A stretch of DNA of 64,000 bases from Thinopyrum elongatum. Lineage: Eukaryota; Streptophyta; Magnoliopsida; Poales; Poaceae. Shown in pieces: positions 8,958 through 23,256 of this stretch. Position numbers and translations under genes: made by a program. The notes below the pieces were generated by a model. That model was not told where the DNA came from and searched no databases. It saw nothing but the letters and a program-made list of their open reading frames with translations. Positions within the stretch are counted from its first letter, which is position 1. Each line of letters begins with the position of its first letter. The stretch covers positions 294,078,362 to 294,142,361 of the forward strand of contig CM022303.1 of NCBI GenBank assembly GCA_011799875.1, read 5' to 3'.

Positions 8958-10769
8958 ATGGAGGATGAACCGGCCAACAAGCAGGGTCAGGTTGAGCCAG
9001 AACCGCAAGAGCCTCCGGCGAACATAGACTTCATCAGCAGCCACCCCGACGAGATGTTGGTAACCATCATATCCCACCTCCCCATCAAATATGGTGTGCG
9101 GACCACTGTCCACTCGCGGCGGTGGTGCCCCCTCTGGCACTCCATCCCCTGTACCTCATCATTGACCACGAGTTCTGCAACAGGGAGCAGCAACGCCTGG
9201 TCGCATTGTCCCACGTCCTCGCCACACACCCTGGGCCGGTCAGACGCCTTGCTATCGGCAGGCTTAGTCCCCACAACAAGACCGAACCCAGGTTGCACTA
9301 CTGGTTCCTATCCCCAGCCCTGGGTCGGCTCGAGGAGCTCATATTTCATGCTGGACGTCCTTGCTCGCTGCCGCCGTCCGTGCTCCGCCTTGCACGCACG
9401 CTGCGCTGCGCTACATTCAGGCGGTGCATTTTCCCCCGGATCGATGCCGCGCATGCTCTTCATCTCCCTAAACTTAAGCACCTCGAGCTCATTGCCATCC
9501 GCATCTCGAAGGAGGGTTTGGATTGCCTGCTCGTCGGCTGTACAATGCTCGAGTACCTTCGTCCTCATGTGATGGATGGGTTCAGTAGCCTCCACATCAC
9601 CTCGACGAATGTCCGTGCGATTTATGTGCATTGCTGTCGCCGCCCAAGGCTGTCAGTTGAAGTGTTTCACGATATTGTCATTGAGAATGCGCCTTTCCTC
9701 GAGAGATTGTATGTACTTGATAAATTAGGTCCAGCAAGAATCAGGGTCATTCACGCACCGAAATTGACAGTGTTGGGCTATTTGTGTGCTGAATTCAACG
9801 AACTTGTTACTGGATCATTGTCCGTTCAGGTACAACAGTCTTCTTCTTCTATTTCTTATATATTATTGGACAACACATTTTGTCTAATTGTTGTTGATCT
9901 ATATGTTCGTCTGTCATCCAAAAAATGATTCCCACAAGCTTGACCCGGCCTCTGTGCACAGTGAAGATCTTGGCACTACAATCTGTCGGCCCTGATTTGG
10001 ATGAAGTTGTTAGATTCCTTAGATGCTTTCCTTGCACGGAGAAGCTATACATCGAGATGATGCTCCTTTCCTGTTAATTGTTAACCACAACGAAGCTCAA
10101 TTTTTTGTTACTTTTACCCATGATTACAATGACAAGTGTAGAATGATTTCAAAAGGAAATTTGGAGGATTTCAATACATATATTTTTTGAGATGCTAGTG
10201 TTGTACGCGTTTTATTCCTTCGCCCAACATGCTTTCGTGATAAAAGTTTATCATGAAAGATTGAAGGTGGCATTTCACTGTTTTCATGTATTTTAGAAAT
10301 CCTGCAAATCAAAGAGGCCCGAAGTGTTCAAATCTGCAGCTAGGCACTAATATGTTGTCTTCGTTTGCAGATACTTACAGGCCCGAAAGTAGAAAATGTT
10401 GGGGAATATAACAATTCCATTGAATGCCTTGATCTTCATCTCACAGAAATTACTTTTAACGAGTACCGAGGCACCACACCAGAAATTAAATTCACCAGGT
10501 TCTTTGTTGAGAAAGCAAGGTTGCTCCAGGTAATGAGGGTTGCCCTATATTTACTGCGCAGAAGTGAATGGATTGCTAAAGAGCGCAGGCGTCTACAGCT
10601 GAATGGAAAAGGCTCTGCACAAGCTGTATTTCAACTTGTAACTTCATATGACAGATTATTCGGAAGTCACTCTATCGAGCCGCTATATGACTTCTCGGTG
10701 GCTGATCCTTTCGTAGAAATAATGCATGAAAAAGATTCTGAAGAAGATGAATTTTATGTGTCTGAATAG
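8958..10769 (+). pseudogene. F-box / FBD-domain gene, three exons, frameshifted
   Basis: F-box/LRR/FBD proteins are substrate adaptors of SCF ubiquitin ligases. Exon 1 (8958-9829) starts at ATG in cctattctgagatgg. It has the F-box (H-P-D-E-M-L-V-T-I-I-S-H-L-P through S-R-R-W), then LRR-like strands (L-P-K-L-K-H-L-E-L, A-P-F-L-E-R-L-Y, A-P-K-L-T-V-L-G-Y) and a GT donor. A one-base deletion near 9147-9151 shifts the frame. Exon 2 (about 9918-10054) begins K-M-I-P-T-S-L-T, but its acceptor reads caa instead of cag. Exon 3 (10371-10769, after tttgcag) carries the FBD part (S-I-E-C-L-D-L-H-L, R-F-F-V-E-K-A-R-L-L) and ends at TAG. Homologous C-terminal sequence recurs at 63895-64000 in copy C. Likely non-functional. 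Confidence 0.75.
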
Positions 10770-11333
10770 TTTGAACCTTATAATCTTTGAATTTGGGCCT
10801 TGTAATGCTGGAATTTGAACCTTGCAATATTTATGGTATTTGTTATATAACGTAATTGGATGTTTAATTTGGTTTTGCAATCATGTCCTGGTATAAGTAT
10901 ATATATGTTGTTCTTCTGTACACAGAGCATAGATGTTGTGCAGACAGAGCATATCACATCACACACGGACCACACAGGGGAACCCGTCGGTGATGAATTC
11001 ATCAATCGCAAACAGTTGTATACCAGCAAGCGTTTGCCCACAACACACACAAACAGCTCGGATGGATCAACTGTATGCCACGTATCGCACACGTAACTCT
11101 AATCCGATTCGTGCTTGATGTCTTCGCCATCGCTCGCATAGTTCGTCTTATTTGCCACGTATCACTGTGCTGGCCTCTGCTCCCGTCCCTCGGTGCGCTC
11201 TGCTCGCTGTTAGGCGCCGCAGCGCGCTGTGCTCGCCGTTAGGGGCCGTGGCACGCTCTACTCGCGTACCTCCACGCGCTCGGCTTGTGGACAACTTGTC
11301 CTTGCGTGTTCAACTGCTATATGCATATATATG
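10770..11333 (+). repeat. F-box gene 3' flank with CACTA-type internal repeat module
   Basis: 10770-10850 has repeated tttgaaccttgtaat.tttgaattt words, matched in inverse at about 63700-63800 in copy C. 10900-11110 repeats the post-gene module found at 850-1050 (gcatagatgttgtgc, cacatcacacacggac, gatgaattcatcaatcg). 11160-11330 is GC-rich with gcgctctgctcgc words that resume at 27005 beyond the LARD, showing that the LARD split this spacer. Confidence 0.65.
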
Positions 11334-14300
11334 TATGACGCCCCCGATTCAATCATACACTAATCATACACGCAAACGTGTACAATCGAGATCAAGGACT
11401 CACGGGAAGATATCACAACATAACTCTAAACACAATTTAAAGTCATACAAGCTTCATATTACAAGCCAAGGGCCTCGAGGGCTCGAATACATAAGCTCGA
11501 TCATAAACGAGTCAGCCGAAGCAACAATATCTGAGTACAGACATAAGTTAAACAAGGTGCCATAAGATGGCTAGCACAAACAGGGATACAGATCAAAGAG
11601 GCGCAGGTCTCCTGCCTCGGATCCTCCTAAACTACCCCTCGAAGTCGAAATCCACGTAGACTCATCCTCGGGATCCTCTGGCTCCTGGGCTCCATCATAT
11701 GATCGCAATTACCGGCAAAAGGGGAAAAAGAAGTAGCAAAGCAACCGTTAGTACTCATCCAAAGTATTCGCAAGCAAGGATCTACACTACATATGCATCA
11801 GTATCAATGAAATGGGTAGTATCTGTGGGCTGAACTGCAGAATGCCAGAATAAGAGGGGGATAGCTAGTCCTATCGAAGACTACGCTTCTGGCAGCCTCC
11901 ATCTTGAAGCAGTAGAAGAGAGTAGCTGGTAAGTTAACCAAGTAACAACGTATAGCATAATCCTACCCGGCGATCCTCCCCTCGTCACCCTATGGGAAAG
12001 CGATCACTGGGTTATCTCTGGAACTTATCTGGGTGTGTTTTATTAAGTATCCGGTTCTAGTTGTCATGAGGTCGGAATACAACTCCAAGTCGTCCTATTA
12101 CCGTGGACACGGCTATTCGAATAGATCAATCTTCCCTGCAGGGGTGCACCACATTACCCGACACACTCGATCCCTCTGGCCGGGCACACTTTCCTGGGTC
12201 ATGTCCGACCTCGAAAGATCAACACGTCACAGCCCTACCTAGGCCTAACAGAGTGGTCAGCACGCCGGTCTAAATCCTAAGCGCGCATGGGTCTTGAGCC
12301 CATCGCCCTTTGCACTCCTGCATGTTGCGAACGTGGCCGGTGAGCAGACCTAGCGACCTCCATTACAAAGGTGGGTGCGTTACGCGGTCCAACCCAGCGC
12401 GCGCCACTCAGTCGCTGACATCTCAAGAGCTTCGGCTGATACTATGATGCCGGTTGCCCATATCTTGTCCCACGTGGCGGTTAGTGCGTATAGGTCAATA
12501 CCAACTCAGATCAAATACCCAATCTCATTAAGCGTGTTATTTGAAGTATCCGCGGACGTTGACCAGGGACCAGGCCCACCTGTCACCTAGGTGGTCACAA
12601 CCTGCCCTGTCGCTCCGCCACAAGGAATCACTCCGAGTGCCGTCGGGAACCCAGGCCCATCACAACTTGGATGGAACCACCTGTCCCTTCAGGCCCCAGG
12701 CCGTGAATCACTCGCGGGTACTCTACGAGCCGACCCGACTTTAGTCACATCATGTGTCAAGTATAAATATGTATGTATGTATATACCCATGATCAACACC
12801 CGACGTGATCACAGCCCGATAGTATAGCATGGCAGACGGACAAGAATGTAGGGCCACTGATGTAATACTAGCAACCTATACTAAGCATTAGGATTGCAGG
12901 TAAATGTAACAACAGAAGTAACAAGGACAGGCTATGCAGCAGAATAGGATCAAACCGATGAAATTGTAACACTACTCTAATGCAAGCAGTAGAGGGAAAG
13001 AGTAGGCGATATCGGGGTGATCAAGGGGGGTTTGCTTGCCTAGAAGCTCGGTTGAGAAGGAGGGGTCGTCAACACCGTAGTTGACCGGGGGAGCAGTGGC
13101 GTCAGTCTCAAAGTCTACCAGAGAGAAGAGGGGGAAGAAACAATGAATACAGTGCAAACAGATGCATGACGATGCATGACATGACATTAAGCGGTGCTAG
13201 AGGTGACCTAACGCAGTAGTAGGTGCTACTGGCGAAGGGGGGAAACATTCGGGAAAGTATTCGCGGTGTTTGACGTTTTCGAACAATCGAACCGAAGGGG
13301 GACGGTTGCATGTTCACTATGCTAGGGACATGTGGCAGACGAACGAAGAGCGTATTCGGATTTGTCTCGTTTTTCTGAGCAACCTCCATGTATAAAGTAT
13401 TTCCATCTGACATACGGATTAATTTATATGATTTTTCAAAGTTTTATTGTTATTCTGAATTTTTTAATCTAATTTAAAAAGTAAAACGCTATGTGTACAC
13501 CACAGAGGCCAGCCACAGCCTATGACCTATGGGGCTAGGGGACCCAGTTGACCCAGTCAATGGTGTGAATAGTGCAGCTGGGACCCGCATGTCATTCCTC
13601 TCTAGTAATTTCAACACTGATTTAACATATATACTTAGTAGTGGACCCCATCTGTCATTGTTACAATAGGGTAATTAGCAGGGGGCTAGCTTTTAATTAA
13701 TTTCTGTTAGCCCCTAAACTAGTCCTAACAGCACACAAACACACACGCGCACACATACACACAGCACACACGCACATACTATGCACACACGCATGGCCGC
13801 AAGGCCATGGCCAGCATCAGCATTAGAAGGCTGCAGGGAAGCTAGGCCTTGCGCGGGCCGGGGAGTAGCACGGGTCAACGGGGGGCGGCTACGGTGAGGC
13901 CGGTCGGCAGGGAGTGGCAAAGGCGAGCGTGGCGTGGGTGCGGGCCGGGCATGGCCGGAGCGGGCGAGGCCAGGGGAGCGGGGGCGCGGCAGCGCGAGGA
14001 CGCGCGACGAGCGCGGGGCTCGGCGAGGAGAGCGAGAGGCGGGGGCGGGCTCAGCAGCGAGGGAGCAGCGGAGGGCGAGCGGTGGACGCGCGCGCATGGG
14101 GTGCACAACAGGGGGGACAGACGGAGCGCGCGGTGAGCGCGGCAGGGCGCGATGGGCGCACGCTCACTGTGAGTGCGGGTCCGATGAGGTCGGCGACCTA
14201 AAGCGTCAGGGAAGGAACGAGAGACAGGGGAATCGATGGATGGGGCTCACATCGTGGCTGTAGGGTTAGGCAGCGTGCTCGGGGAGGCCGGATGGCGTCG

Positions 14301-17300
14301 AAGCAGGCGGGGGGTGTGACGCCCCCGACTCAATCGTGCACTAATCATACACGCAAATGCACACGATCAAGCCTAAGGACTCACGGGAAGATATCACAAC
14401 ACAACTCTAAAACATAAATAAAGTCATACAAGCTTTATATTACAAGCCAGGGGCCTCGAGGGCTCGAATACATAAACTTGCGTACAAGCGTCAGCGGAAG
14501 CATCAAATATCTGAGTACAGATATTAAAAGAGAAACAGAAAGGCCTTTAGAAAGGAGGGGCAAAAGAAAACACTACGATCGAAAGGCGTAGGCCTCCTGC
14601 CTGGGACCCTCCGATCCTACTCCTGGTCGTCAGCCAGCTCGTAGTAGTAGCCATCATCGGCGCGGGCAGCTGTATCCGGGGCTCCGTCATCTGGTTGCAT
14701 CAAAGGGGGTATGGGGGAAAAAGAAAGCAAAGCAACCGTGAGTACTCATCCGAAGTACTCAGCAAGCAAGGATCTACACTACATATGCAACATTATCAAA
14801 GAAAGGCTGTAGATGTGGACTGGGCTGCAGAAATGCCAGAATAGAGAGAAGGCCTAGTCCTATCGAAGACTAGCATCTTCAGCGGTCTTGCAGCAATAGA
14901 AGAGAGTAGATCAGTACAATATAAGGTAGCAGTAATGATATCAACCTCACCCAGAGATCCTTTCTCGACTCCCTGCGAGAAAGCAATCCCAGAGCCATAC
15001 AGTCATCAACCTCGTCCTGAGATCCCTTCTCGACTCCCGGCGAGAAGCAATCATAGAGCCATAGTATCCAATTATCCAGTTCTAATTGTATCAATCAGGA
15101 TACAACTCCGAGTGTCCGTTACCGAGGATCCGGCTATGCATAGATTAGTTCTTCCCTGCAGGGGTGCACCAACTTACCGAACACACTTGATTAACTCCGG
15201 CCGGACACACTTTCCTGGGTCATGCCCGGCCTCGGCCAAACGATACACCACAACCCTACCTAAAGCTCAGCAGAGAGGTCCCCGCCGGTCTACATCCTAA
15301 GCACTCAGGGGTCTTGGGCCATCGCCCTGTGCACTCCGGGTCGTTGCGAGTAGGGTGGATACCAGCGCCAACGGCACGATCCGACCCAGCCGCAATGCTG
15401 AACTGGACGTCTGACAAAGCTTTCGGCTGATACCACGATGCAGAGTACCCATATTTATTCCCGCGTGATGGTTAGTGCTATCGGGCCAGAGGCCCACTCG
15501 AATCAAATATCCAAACCGTTAGTACCTTGGGCTTGCGGTAACGAGCAGAGACTCACGAAAGATGTAACCCCGTCGCCCCGTCTCGAGGACTTGCGGCAAG
15601 GGCCAAGAATGCCCGGCCACGCCTCGTATCCTCACTCGGGCACCATACAGGCGACCCGTCTTCACATCACACGCGGGTACCCCTCAGGGTCGACCCGCCT
15701 ATCCAAGTAACGGTGTAAAGCCCAAGTATCCGTGTGTCCATAACATCAGGGGAATCCGAGGTATCACCCTCGTTGAATTCCCACTCGATGTATCCGTCAA
15801 GGTGAACTCGGAGGCATCACCCTCGATGGGTTCACACTTGATGTGTTGTACGACGGCATCGTTATCGGAAGTGGCGAAGGAGGATTCACCCTCGATGACC
15901 ACGACCAAATAGCTACTCTACAGAGTTAACATCAGAAGTGCTACACGAGGTATCACCCTCGGCACTCGATAGTAACGCTGTAGTGTCGTACCTAAGGGGG
16001 GGGGGGGTGATGTGCGGTGTCGGGGCCTGGTCTTCGATCCCGTTGATCGGGCCTTCTGATAATCCAGCGAGGCAGTCGGGATAAGTGGGGTCAGTGATAG
16101 GTCTCTAGCTAGCCTATACTAGACAGTTTAGGATATGCAGGTAATTATCAACATCAGGTTACAATAAACAAGCTATGCATCAGAATAGGTAAAGCAGTAG
16201 CAGCAGCAATTCTAATGCAAGCATGAGAAAATAGAATGGGCGATATCGGGATGATCAAAGGGGGGGGGGCTTGCCTGGTTGCTCGGTGGCGGTACCGGGA
16301 ACTGCGTCGGGGTCTAACGAGAGAGAAGAGGGGAAGGAAACAGTAAATACTAAGCAAACAAGTGCATGACATGTCAATAAGCAGAGCTAGCGGTGTTCTA
16401 TCGTAGTGCTAGGTAATCCCGACGAAGGGGAAAAACGTCCGGGAAAGTATTCCCGGTGTTCGGCATTTCGGACAGACGGAAAGAGGGGAACGGTTGCATG
16501 TTCGCTATGCTAGGGACGTGTGACGGACGAACGGACTGCGTATTCGGATTTGTCACGTCGTTCTGAGCAACTTTCATGTACAAAGTTTTTCGATCTGAGC
16601 TACGGATTATTTTATAAGATTTTTCGAAGTTTTAATAATAATCTGGAATTATTTAATTAACTAAATTAGAATTATCCGAAACAGTGTATGCTGACGTCAG
16701 CATGACGTCAGTAGTCAATAGTGCGTTGACTTGGTCAAGCTGACGTGTGGGTCCCACCTGTCATTCTCTGATTAGATTAATTAGGGTTAATTAACCTAAT
16801 TACAGTTTAATTAAACTAACTAATTAATTAGATTAACTTAAACAGGATTAATTAAATTAATTAATTAATAATTTGATTAATTTTGTTTTTATTTTCTTTT
16901 ATATTTATTTTTTTCTTTTTCTTAAAAAAAAACGTTCTGGGCTGGGGGCCCCACAGGTCATAGGCACCGGGGGGCGGGGCCCCTTTGTCAGTGGCCCAAA
17001 GGCCACAGCGGGCGCGGGCGCGTGGGCGCCGGCCGAGCGGGCGCACGCCCAGGGGCGCGCAGGCGTGGCCGCTGGCGGCACCGAGCGGCGCAGCGGGGCT
17101 GTGGGGCGGAGGCGAGGCGTCCGGCGGCGCGCGCGAGCTGCAGCGGTGGCGGTGGTGGCGGGGTCGCGCGGGCGAGCGCGTGCGTGCGCGCACGGCGCGG
17201 GCTGAGGCGGGGCAGGGCAGCGCGCGCGCGGGGGCGAGGCGGAGCGCGACTGGGCGCGGGCAGGAGGCGAGCGGCGACGAGCGACGAGGCGAGCGGGCAG

Positions 17301-19041
17301 AGCGCGCACGGCGCGACAGCAGCGGTGCAGAGCGGGCGGCAGCGGCGGGGCGCACGTGCGCGTGCGGGAGAGGCGCAACGAGCGCGTGGGCGAGCAGGGG
17401 GAGGGGGCGCGCAATGCGCGGCGGTGTTGCTCACCGCGGTGAAGAGCAGGGGGGCGGCGAGGCTTGGTGGGGCCCTTGGGGAGGAGACGAGGAGGCGGCG
17501 CGGTCCAGCGGCGGGCGGCGGGGCGCGTCGGCCGGCGAGGCGTCGGGCCTCTCCCTGGACCTCGATCCAGAGGAGAGGGAGAGGGAGAAAGTGGATCGAG
17601 GGGGAGATAAGTGGGTAGGGTTAGGGTTTGGGGGTCTCCTCGGGGAGGCCATATAGGGGGCGAGGTGGGCCGCCGGCTGGGCTAGGCCCAGTTGGCCTGG
17701 GGGGGGGGGTTTCTTTTTATTTTTGTTTCTGTTTTGTATTTCTTTTCTATTTGCTGTTTCTATTTTTCTTTTCTTCTGTCTTTGTAAAAATATGTGGCCT
17801 CAATTATAGTTTTGTAAAATAAGTAGCTTTGTCCAATAAATACAGTGCAATATTTAACACTGATAGAAAATGGTTTTGGAGTCCATACGTTTCAGTTGGA
17901 TTTATTTAAATGAAAAGGTATTAAGTAATTCTGTTTGGTACTGTTTCTTGTTGTTAGTGTCCTTTTACGATTCCAATAAATGTTGCAATCATCTTTATAA
18001 ATGCTATGGGAATATTTGCAACATGGTGCACATTTTTGTTTTCCAATTTGAACAACTTTTAGTTTCACTTAAGTTTGAATTTAAATTTGAATTTGAATTT
18101 GCAATGAGATATGGTGCTAATGATGATTAAGCACTGTTAATCATGATGACATGGCATTATCAAAATGGGATTACTGTAGTTAACCACTGGGGGTGTTACA
18201 GGGGGGGGGGGGCGACGGCTCATGCTGGGCGCTCCGGTGGTCGTAGCGGAAGGGAACAAGGTGGCTGCAGTGGCGAGCGCGGTGTGGCGCGTGGAGGATG
18301 ACGGCGACCGGTGGAGAAGCTGCGGGCCGCTATGGGGGCCTCCATGGCCAGCGGTCGTGCGGGTCGCACGAGGAGGCGGGGACGCGATGGAGCGCGGGGA
18401 TCGGGGACGGCGACCATGCGTTTGCCCGATCTCGATCCCGATCGGGATGGGGGCGGAGGGGATCGTGGGGGGGGGGGGGGGGGGGTGCGAGTGGAGGAGT
18501 AGTGGGCTAGGGTTGCGGGTTGGGGGGTTATGCAGGGGCGCGACTGGGCCGGCCTGGCGGCCTCGTGGCCTGCTGGGCCGAGGCCAAGTTGAGGGGTAGG
18601 GTTGGTTTCCTTTTTCTGTTAGTTTTTCTTTTTCTGTTCATTAGTTTTCTAATTTATTTTAATTCAAAAAAATATAAAAATAGTTTCTACATTAGTATAA
18701 CTAATTATACTACTACCACAGATAATTTGGCACTAAATAAATTAGTTGTTTACTCTATAATTTATAAAAGGTATTTAATAAATTGTTATAGCCACTGTTT
18801 TATTTATTTTAGAGCATTTAAACATTTTATAAAAATATGGTGTCTCCACCATTATTACTTATGAATTATTTGTCACATCCAGAACATTTTAGTTTTAATA
18901 TTTGAAAACTTTTATTGTTTGACTTGATTTTAAATTTGAATTTGAATCGGTTTCGAATCAACGTGGGTTTAAGAACAGTAATCGTGGTGACGTGGCATCA
19001 TTAGTAGAGGGTTACGGTAGCTTAATTTTCCGGGCGTTACA
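11334..19041 (-). repeat. 3' LTR of the LARD, interrupted by a solo LTR
   Basis: Matches 23257-26999 along its length once 14315-18200 is removed, giving about 3.8 kb. In the first ~115 bp I count about eight differences between the two LTRs, so the insertion is older than the Tat element. Short open frames in GC-rich parts (13850-14260, 18220-18600) recur in the other LTR with frame breaks and are not genes. Confidence 0.85.
14315..18200 (-). mobile_element. Solo LTR of a related family nested in the LARD LTR
   Basis: The minus strand reads TGTAACACCC..GGGGGCGTCACA with runs of g on both flanks (ggggg TSD compatible). The sequence resumes across it: left flank gatggcgtcgaagcaggcgg, right flank cgacggctcatgctgggcgc, contiguous in the other LTR near 26230-26270. 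The first ~1 kb at the 14315 side is similar to the host LTR, so it is a sister subfamily. No internal region or second LTR is present. 16870-17660 is very GC-rich; its long overlapping open frames on both strands are composition artefacts. Confidence 0.82.
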
Positions 19042-22000
19042 ATTCTTCTCCACTACAAGAAATCTCGTCCCGAGATTTAAGAGGGGCAGTAGGGGGAAAG
19101 TTCTTGTTACGAAATTCTAACGGATCTTCTTGGTCTTGGTTGTTCTTCTCGAAGAGGTCGATCCACTACGTTGATGTCTTCATTTCTCTGCTCTAGGCCA
19201 TCATGATGAAGTCGTCATCCTCTCTTCGGGGTCTTCATTGTACTTACGAAAGGACAAGGGGTAACATCGGAAGAACGGTCCTCTACAAGGTTGCTTATCT
19301 GGTAGATAAAACCAGGGAAGGTGGAGGGAAGTAACTCTCGAATTGGAACTTAAGAAAACGTCAAGAGCAAGTAAGACGGTGCAATAAGAAGTTTCGAGCG
19401 GATATGCAATCGTTCATTGCCTGAAATAGGGCGTGAAAGGGGTTCAGAGCAACGGGAATAAGTATTGTGTCTGATACCAGAATAGATCATCTCTAGGAAG
19501 GTGACCCGTGAATACATACGGAGTCCAGCGCGAGGTATAACTTTGGAAACCAGGAAGGGAGTACAAGAGAGTCAGGTTTTGATCCTGTGGAGCTATGGGT
19601 TATGGGCCCACCATGCGGGTTAAAATTAGAAAGGGCACTGACTTCTTGCACGGTCAGGATAGCAATGTACATCAGAGGCTAGCCTGTCAGTCATGTTGGC
19701 AACAATCGTTGGTACCAAGGGCGAGGGACGACGAGAACCATTTTCCTGCTTGTTGAACGAGGCGGACCAATAGGCAAAGTTCTCGTCCATCGGTGGTTAC
19801 CGGAATACTATCAACAAAAGCAACAAGGTCTTACTAACATGGTTGTACACCAATGTGTTTACATAAGCAGAAGAATATTAATGCTTAGATCATATAGATC
19901 ACAAGAAAGGTTAAATAAAACAATGGAAAGGAAAATGTGATCATCAGATTAAATAGAACAACGGAAAGGAAAATGTGTTTAAACACATATTTTGGGTGTA
20001 TACCCTTCCCAAGGACAAGCAGAGCATGATATCCATAACAGGATAGAAAGTAAAAAATTATTTTGGTAATGGGAGAGGAATTTCATGATATTACCCATAC
20101 AACGGTGTTAGGATAATTGATAAAGAAAATTTAGCATTGTGCTTCAAATGTTCTTATTGAAGATCGGAGTACCATAGACATGCTTTGAGATAGCATTGAC
20201 ATGGTCTTCAAGCAAGGTCGGACTTTGGATACTCAAAGGATTCATCAGGAACAACTTATAGAATAAGTCTTACAATTTCCTTATGGAAGAATGGTTAACC
20301 TGGCTAAAAAGGAACTATAACAATAGGTCCTCCGACCAGGTGTGCTAGGCATGACATCACCTTATCGGGTCAAAGACCAATGTTATAACTCTTGGGAGTA
20401 TGTTCCAACCATCATATCTGATAGAGATTCAGATCTGATTGGTGTCAGGATACCTCATACTCAGGATGCCTGAGAAGGAAGGGCTGCAACACAATTTGAC
20501 GAGATGGTGTTGCAAGATTCTCGGGAAATGAACTATGGAAGCAAGTTTTGAATCATGAGTTTGTCATTAAACCAAGGAGAGGATGAGGAGGTGGCTGATG
20601 AAATCAGCAACAATTCATCAAGATTTCCAAAAGATGGACTTCCACAATTACGTGAACAAGGAGATAACATTTGTCAGATCGAATGATATAATGAGGTATA
20701 CTCGAGGAAAACATACCCAATTAAACATTGGTTGAAAGGTGCACCCAAAATATGGGCTTAGGTAGCATGATCAATGTTAGAATGGTGATTCAATAACCAA
20801 TGGTCTAAGAATGAAATGTCGACCATTAACTTCAAAGCAATAGGGTTGCTAGAAGTTTTGAATTCGCACGTCATAGTTCAATTATCGGTTTTTCGGTTAA
20901 AAACAACACTGGGACCAAGGAATGAATGGAGATGGCAAGAAGTATCACTTGTATCAAGAATTCTTACGAGGTGGTGAAATTCTCACGACATTCTTGACAT
21001 AAAAGATGGTAATACTCCAAGGTAAAGAAGAACAAATGCTGGATAGCAAGGAACTCAAGGTATAACACAAAACATGAACAAGTTTGTGTTGGAAAGAAGG
21101 CAAGGAAGTAGCCGATGACAACACAAATTACCGGGGGACAAGGACGGTAATCCCCATCAGAAATTCGATTAATATCCTAGAAGAGCTTAGATTGTTGATA
21201 ATGATCACGACACAATTGTCGAGAGATTTCGTGAAGATGTAATCGATCGGCGACGACATCAAGTCAAAGGAATGATGAACCGAAAGGTTATTGGAACCAA
21301 GGGTACGACACAAACTTGAAATCAAGCTTGCTGTTCAAGGCGAAATGGTACAACGAGGAAGATCGATGTAAGGTTAGCTCATCGTCGAAAATTGTTCTCC
21401 GGGAAGAAGGACCAGGTAGCACAGTTAAATTTTTAGCACAATAATGATATAGCCGATCAGGCTAGGAATGACTTGAAGGACTATTAAGCTCGTAAGCAAT
21501 GAAAATTACTTAGAGTTATTGAATCGGAGTTCGGAATCAATTCACTTATCGGTGTTCTCGAGTGACTAATAACTCAGAACCTGGGGAAAATCTAAAATCG
21601 GTGAGAAGCAATACTAGATGAAGACTCATAGGAAGCAACACAGTTCTTTGATATTCTCGAGATACCAGAGGGCAATACTCGAAGGAAGATCAAAATAGAG
21701 GTTGCGGAGATGTATTGATCAACAGAAGATCAGTGCTTTAACTTGTCTGAGAAATGGAATCAAGTAGAAAATGTGGTCAGAACCACGATTGCAAAGGATC
21801 AATATACAAATACCAGATGATATCATATCAAGGAAATAGTTATTATTACAAGAAGCTTCCATGATAGGATCTACATCGTGTCCATGGGCATGAACACAAA
21901 GTTCAAGGTCGACTCCCACTTCTCCAATGCATAATCCTTCATTCACTTCTCACTTTCGACGAGGCTTTAGTGTTGAAATTTTATCCGGCATAAGACTAGT

Positions 22001-23256
22001 AGAGTATGACCCGTAGAAGTTTTCGGGTTCACATAGATTAGAAAAGGCTTAGGTTCAACCCATTGGGGCATCTTAGGAACATATACCACAAGCTTCAAGA
22101 GTAAATATCACCAGCTCGAAAGTAGAGCATGATCGACAAAAACAGAGGATACAAATTGTCAAAGGCATTAGGTATCATGGGAAGAACCCTCAAGAATTTT
22201 GAATGTGAAGGATACTATTTGATAATAATCCATCAAAGGATTTAGCGGATCACAAAGGATCTATTGTGAGTATCGGTACTCAACCAGAAGAAGAAAGAAT
22301 GCAAAGGCATTGGATTATAGAAACAACTGACTAATTCAAAGCTCAAATGCAAAGGAATTATGATTTCCAACTCAAGGGGTCAGAAGCAAACACTCTGATT
22401 AAGGATGGATAAATTGAGTAGGCTTAGGGGTACAATCGATGGCAATTTGATTGGTCGAGACCCAGCTCATGTTCAAAATGACGTCTGAGCCGGAAGGATG
22501 AATTCTAGTTTTACTGATGATTGCGACCATTCACAAACACATCGAATCAACGGACTCAAAATGATAACGACAAAGGATGCCAATAAGATTACCAGACTTA
22601 TGGGATTAAACATAATGCAAGCAAGCAAGAATTTCAAGAGTAATAAACTATTGAGGATTTTTGAAAGATCGAATGGTATTTCGAAGACCTTTGTGAAATA
22701 CATGAATCAATTGGGGATGAGCGGATACTCGGTAAGTGCGAGAAATTATCCGTAGGTGTATTCAGGTGGCAAAGAACTGCAAGGCAGTAGGCACAAAGTA
22801 TTCTCGGAACAATAGAGAGGATTTCGGGGTATCTTGTAATAACAAGATCAACGAGGAATGATTGTATGAATGGCAAGTGTATGTGGTTATCCATCGGGGG
22901 TTTATCGATGGAAGGGAATTGCAAAAGCGATGGCACAAAGTCTCGAGAGAACATCATAGAGTATCTTCCGAATCTTCTGGTGCAGCAGACGATCATCTAT
23001 AACAAGGGGCTCTCCGGGTGGATGTGATCACGAGACCCTAATGTTAGAGTTAGTAATTTCATTTAAACCCGAATAGAAGAGAGATCAGAGTTCCAGAGTA
23101 TAGACGAGGAATAAAAGATCCTAATACCACCCAATGGCGACGTGGGTCCGTAAGCCACACAGCCATGTTAGTAAAAGCTTTTCAATGACTTGACTCAACT
23201 TCGACCAAGGAGTTGGAAAGGGGGATTCCTACAGGCAATCAGCTCTGATACCAACT
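19042..23256 (-). other. Internal region of the LARD, no coding capacity
   Basis: 4.2 kb with moderate AT content and no ORF resembling gag, protease, RT, RNase H or integrase on either strand. The PBS complement (gctctgatacca, 23242-23253) and the PPT complement (attcttctccac, 19042-19053) bound it. Such structured non-coding interiors are typical of LARD elements. Confidence 0.8.

Noticed and set aside
13714..14263. Open frames in the GC-rich block of the LARD LTR
   Set aside because: The homologous block at 25705-26343 shows frame breaks between the copies and no conserved protein.
16861..17656. Long overlapping open frames on both strands (up to 223 aa)
   Set aside because: They lie in a very GC-rich part of a solo LTR, overlap in all frames and have low-complexity Arg/Ala/Gly content; stops are simply rare there.
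18222..18864. Gly/Arg-rich ORF near the end of the LARD LTR
   Set aside because: It spans the solo-LTR junction and a g-run, and the matching region of the other LTR does not keep the frame.
23242..23253. Possible tRNA-Met fragment
   Set aside because: Only the 3' tRNA complement is present and it adjoins an LTR end; it is a primer binding site.
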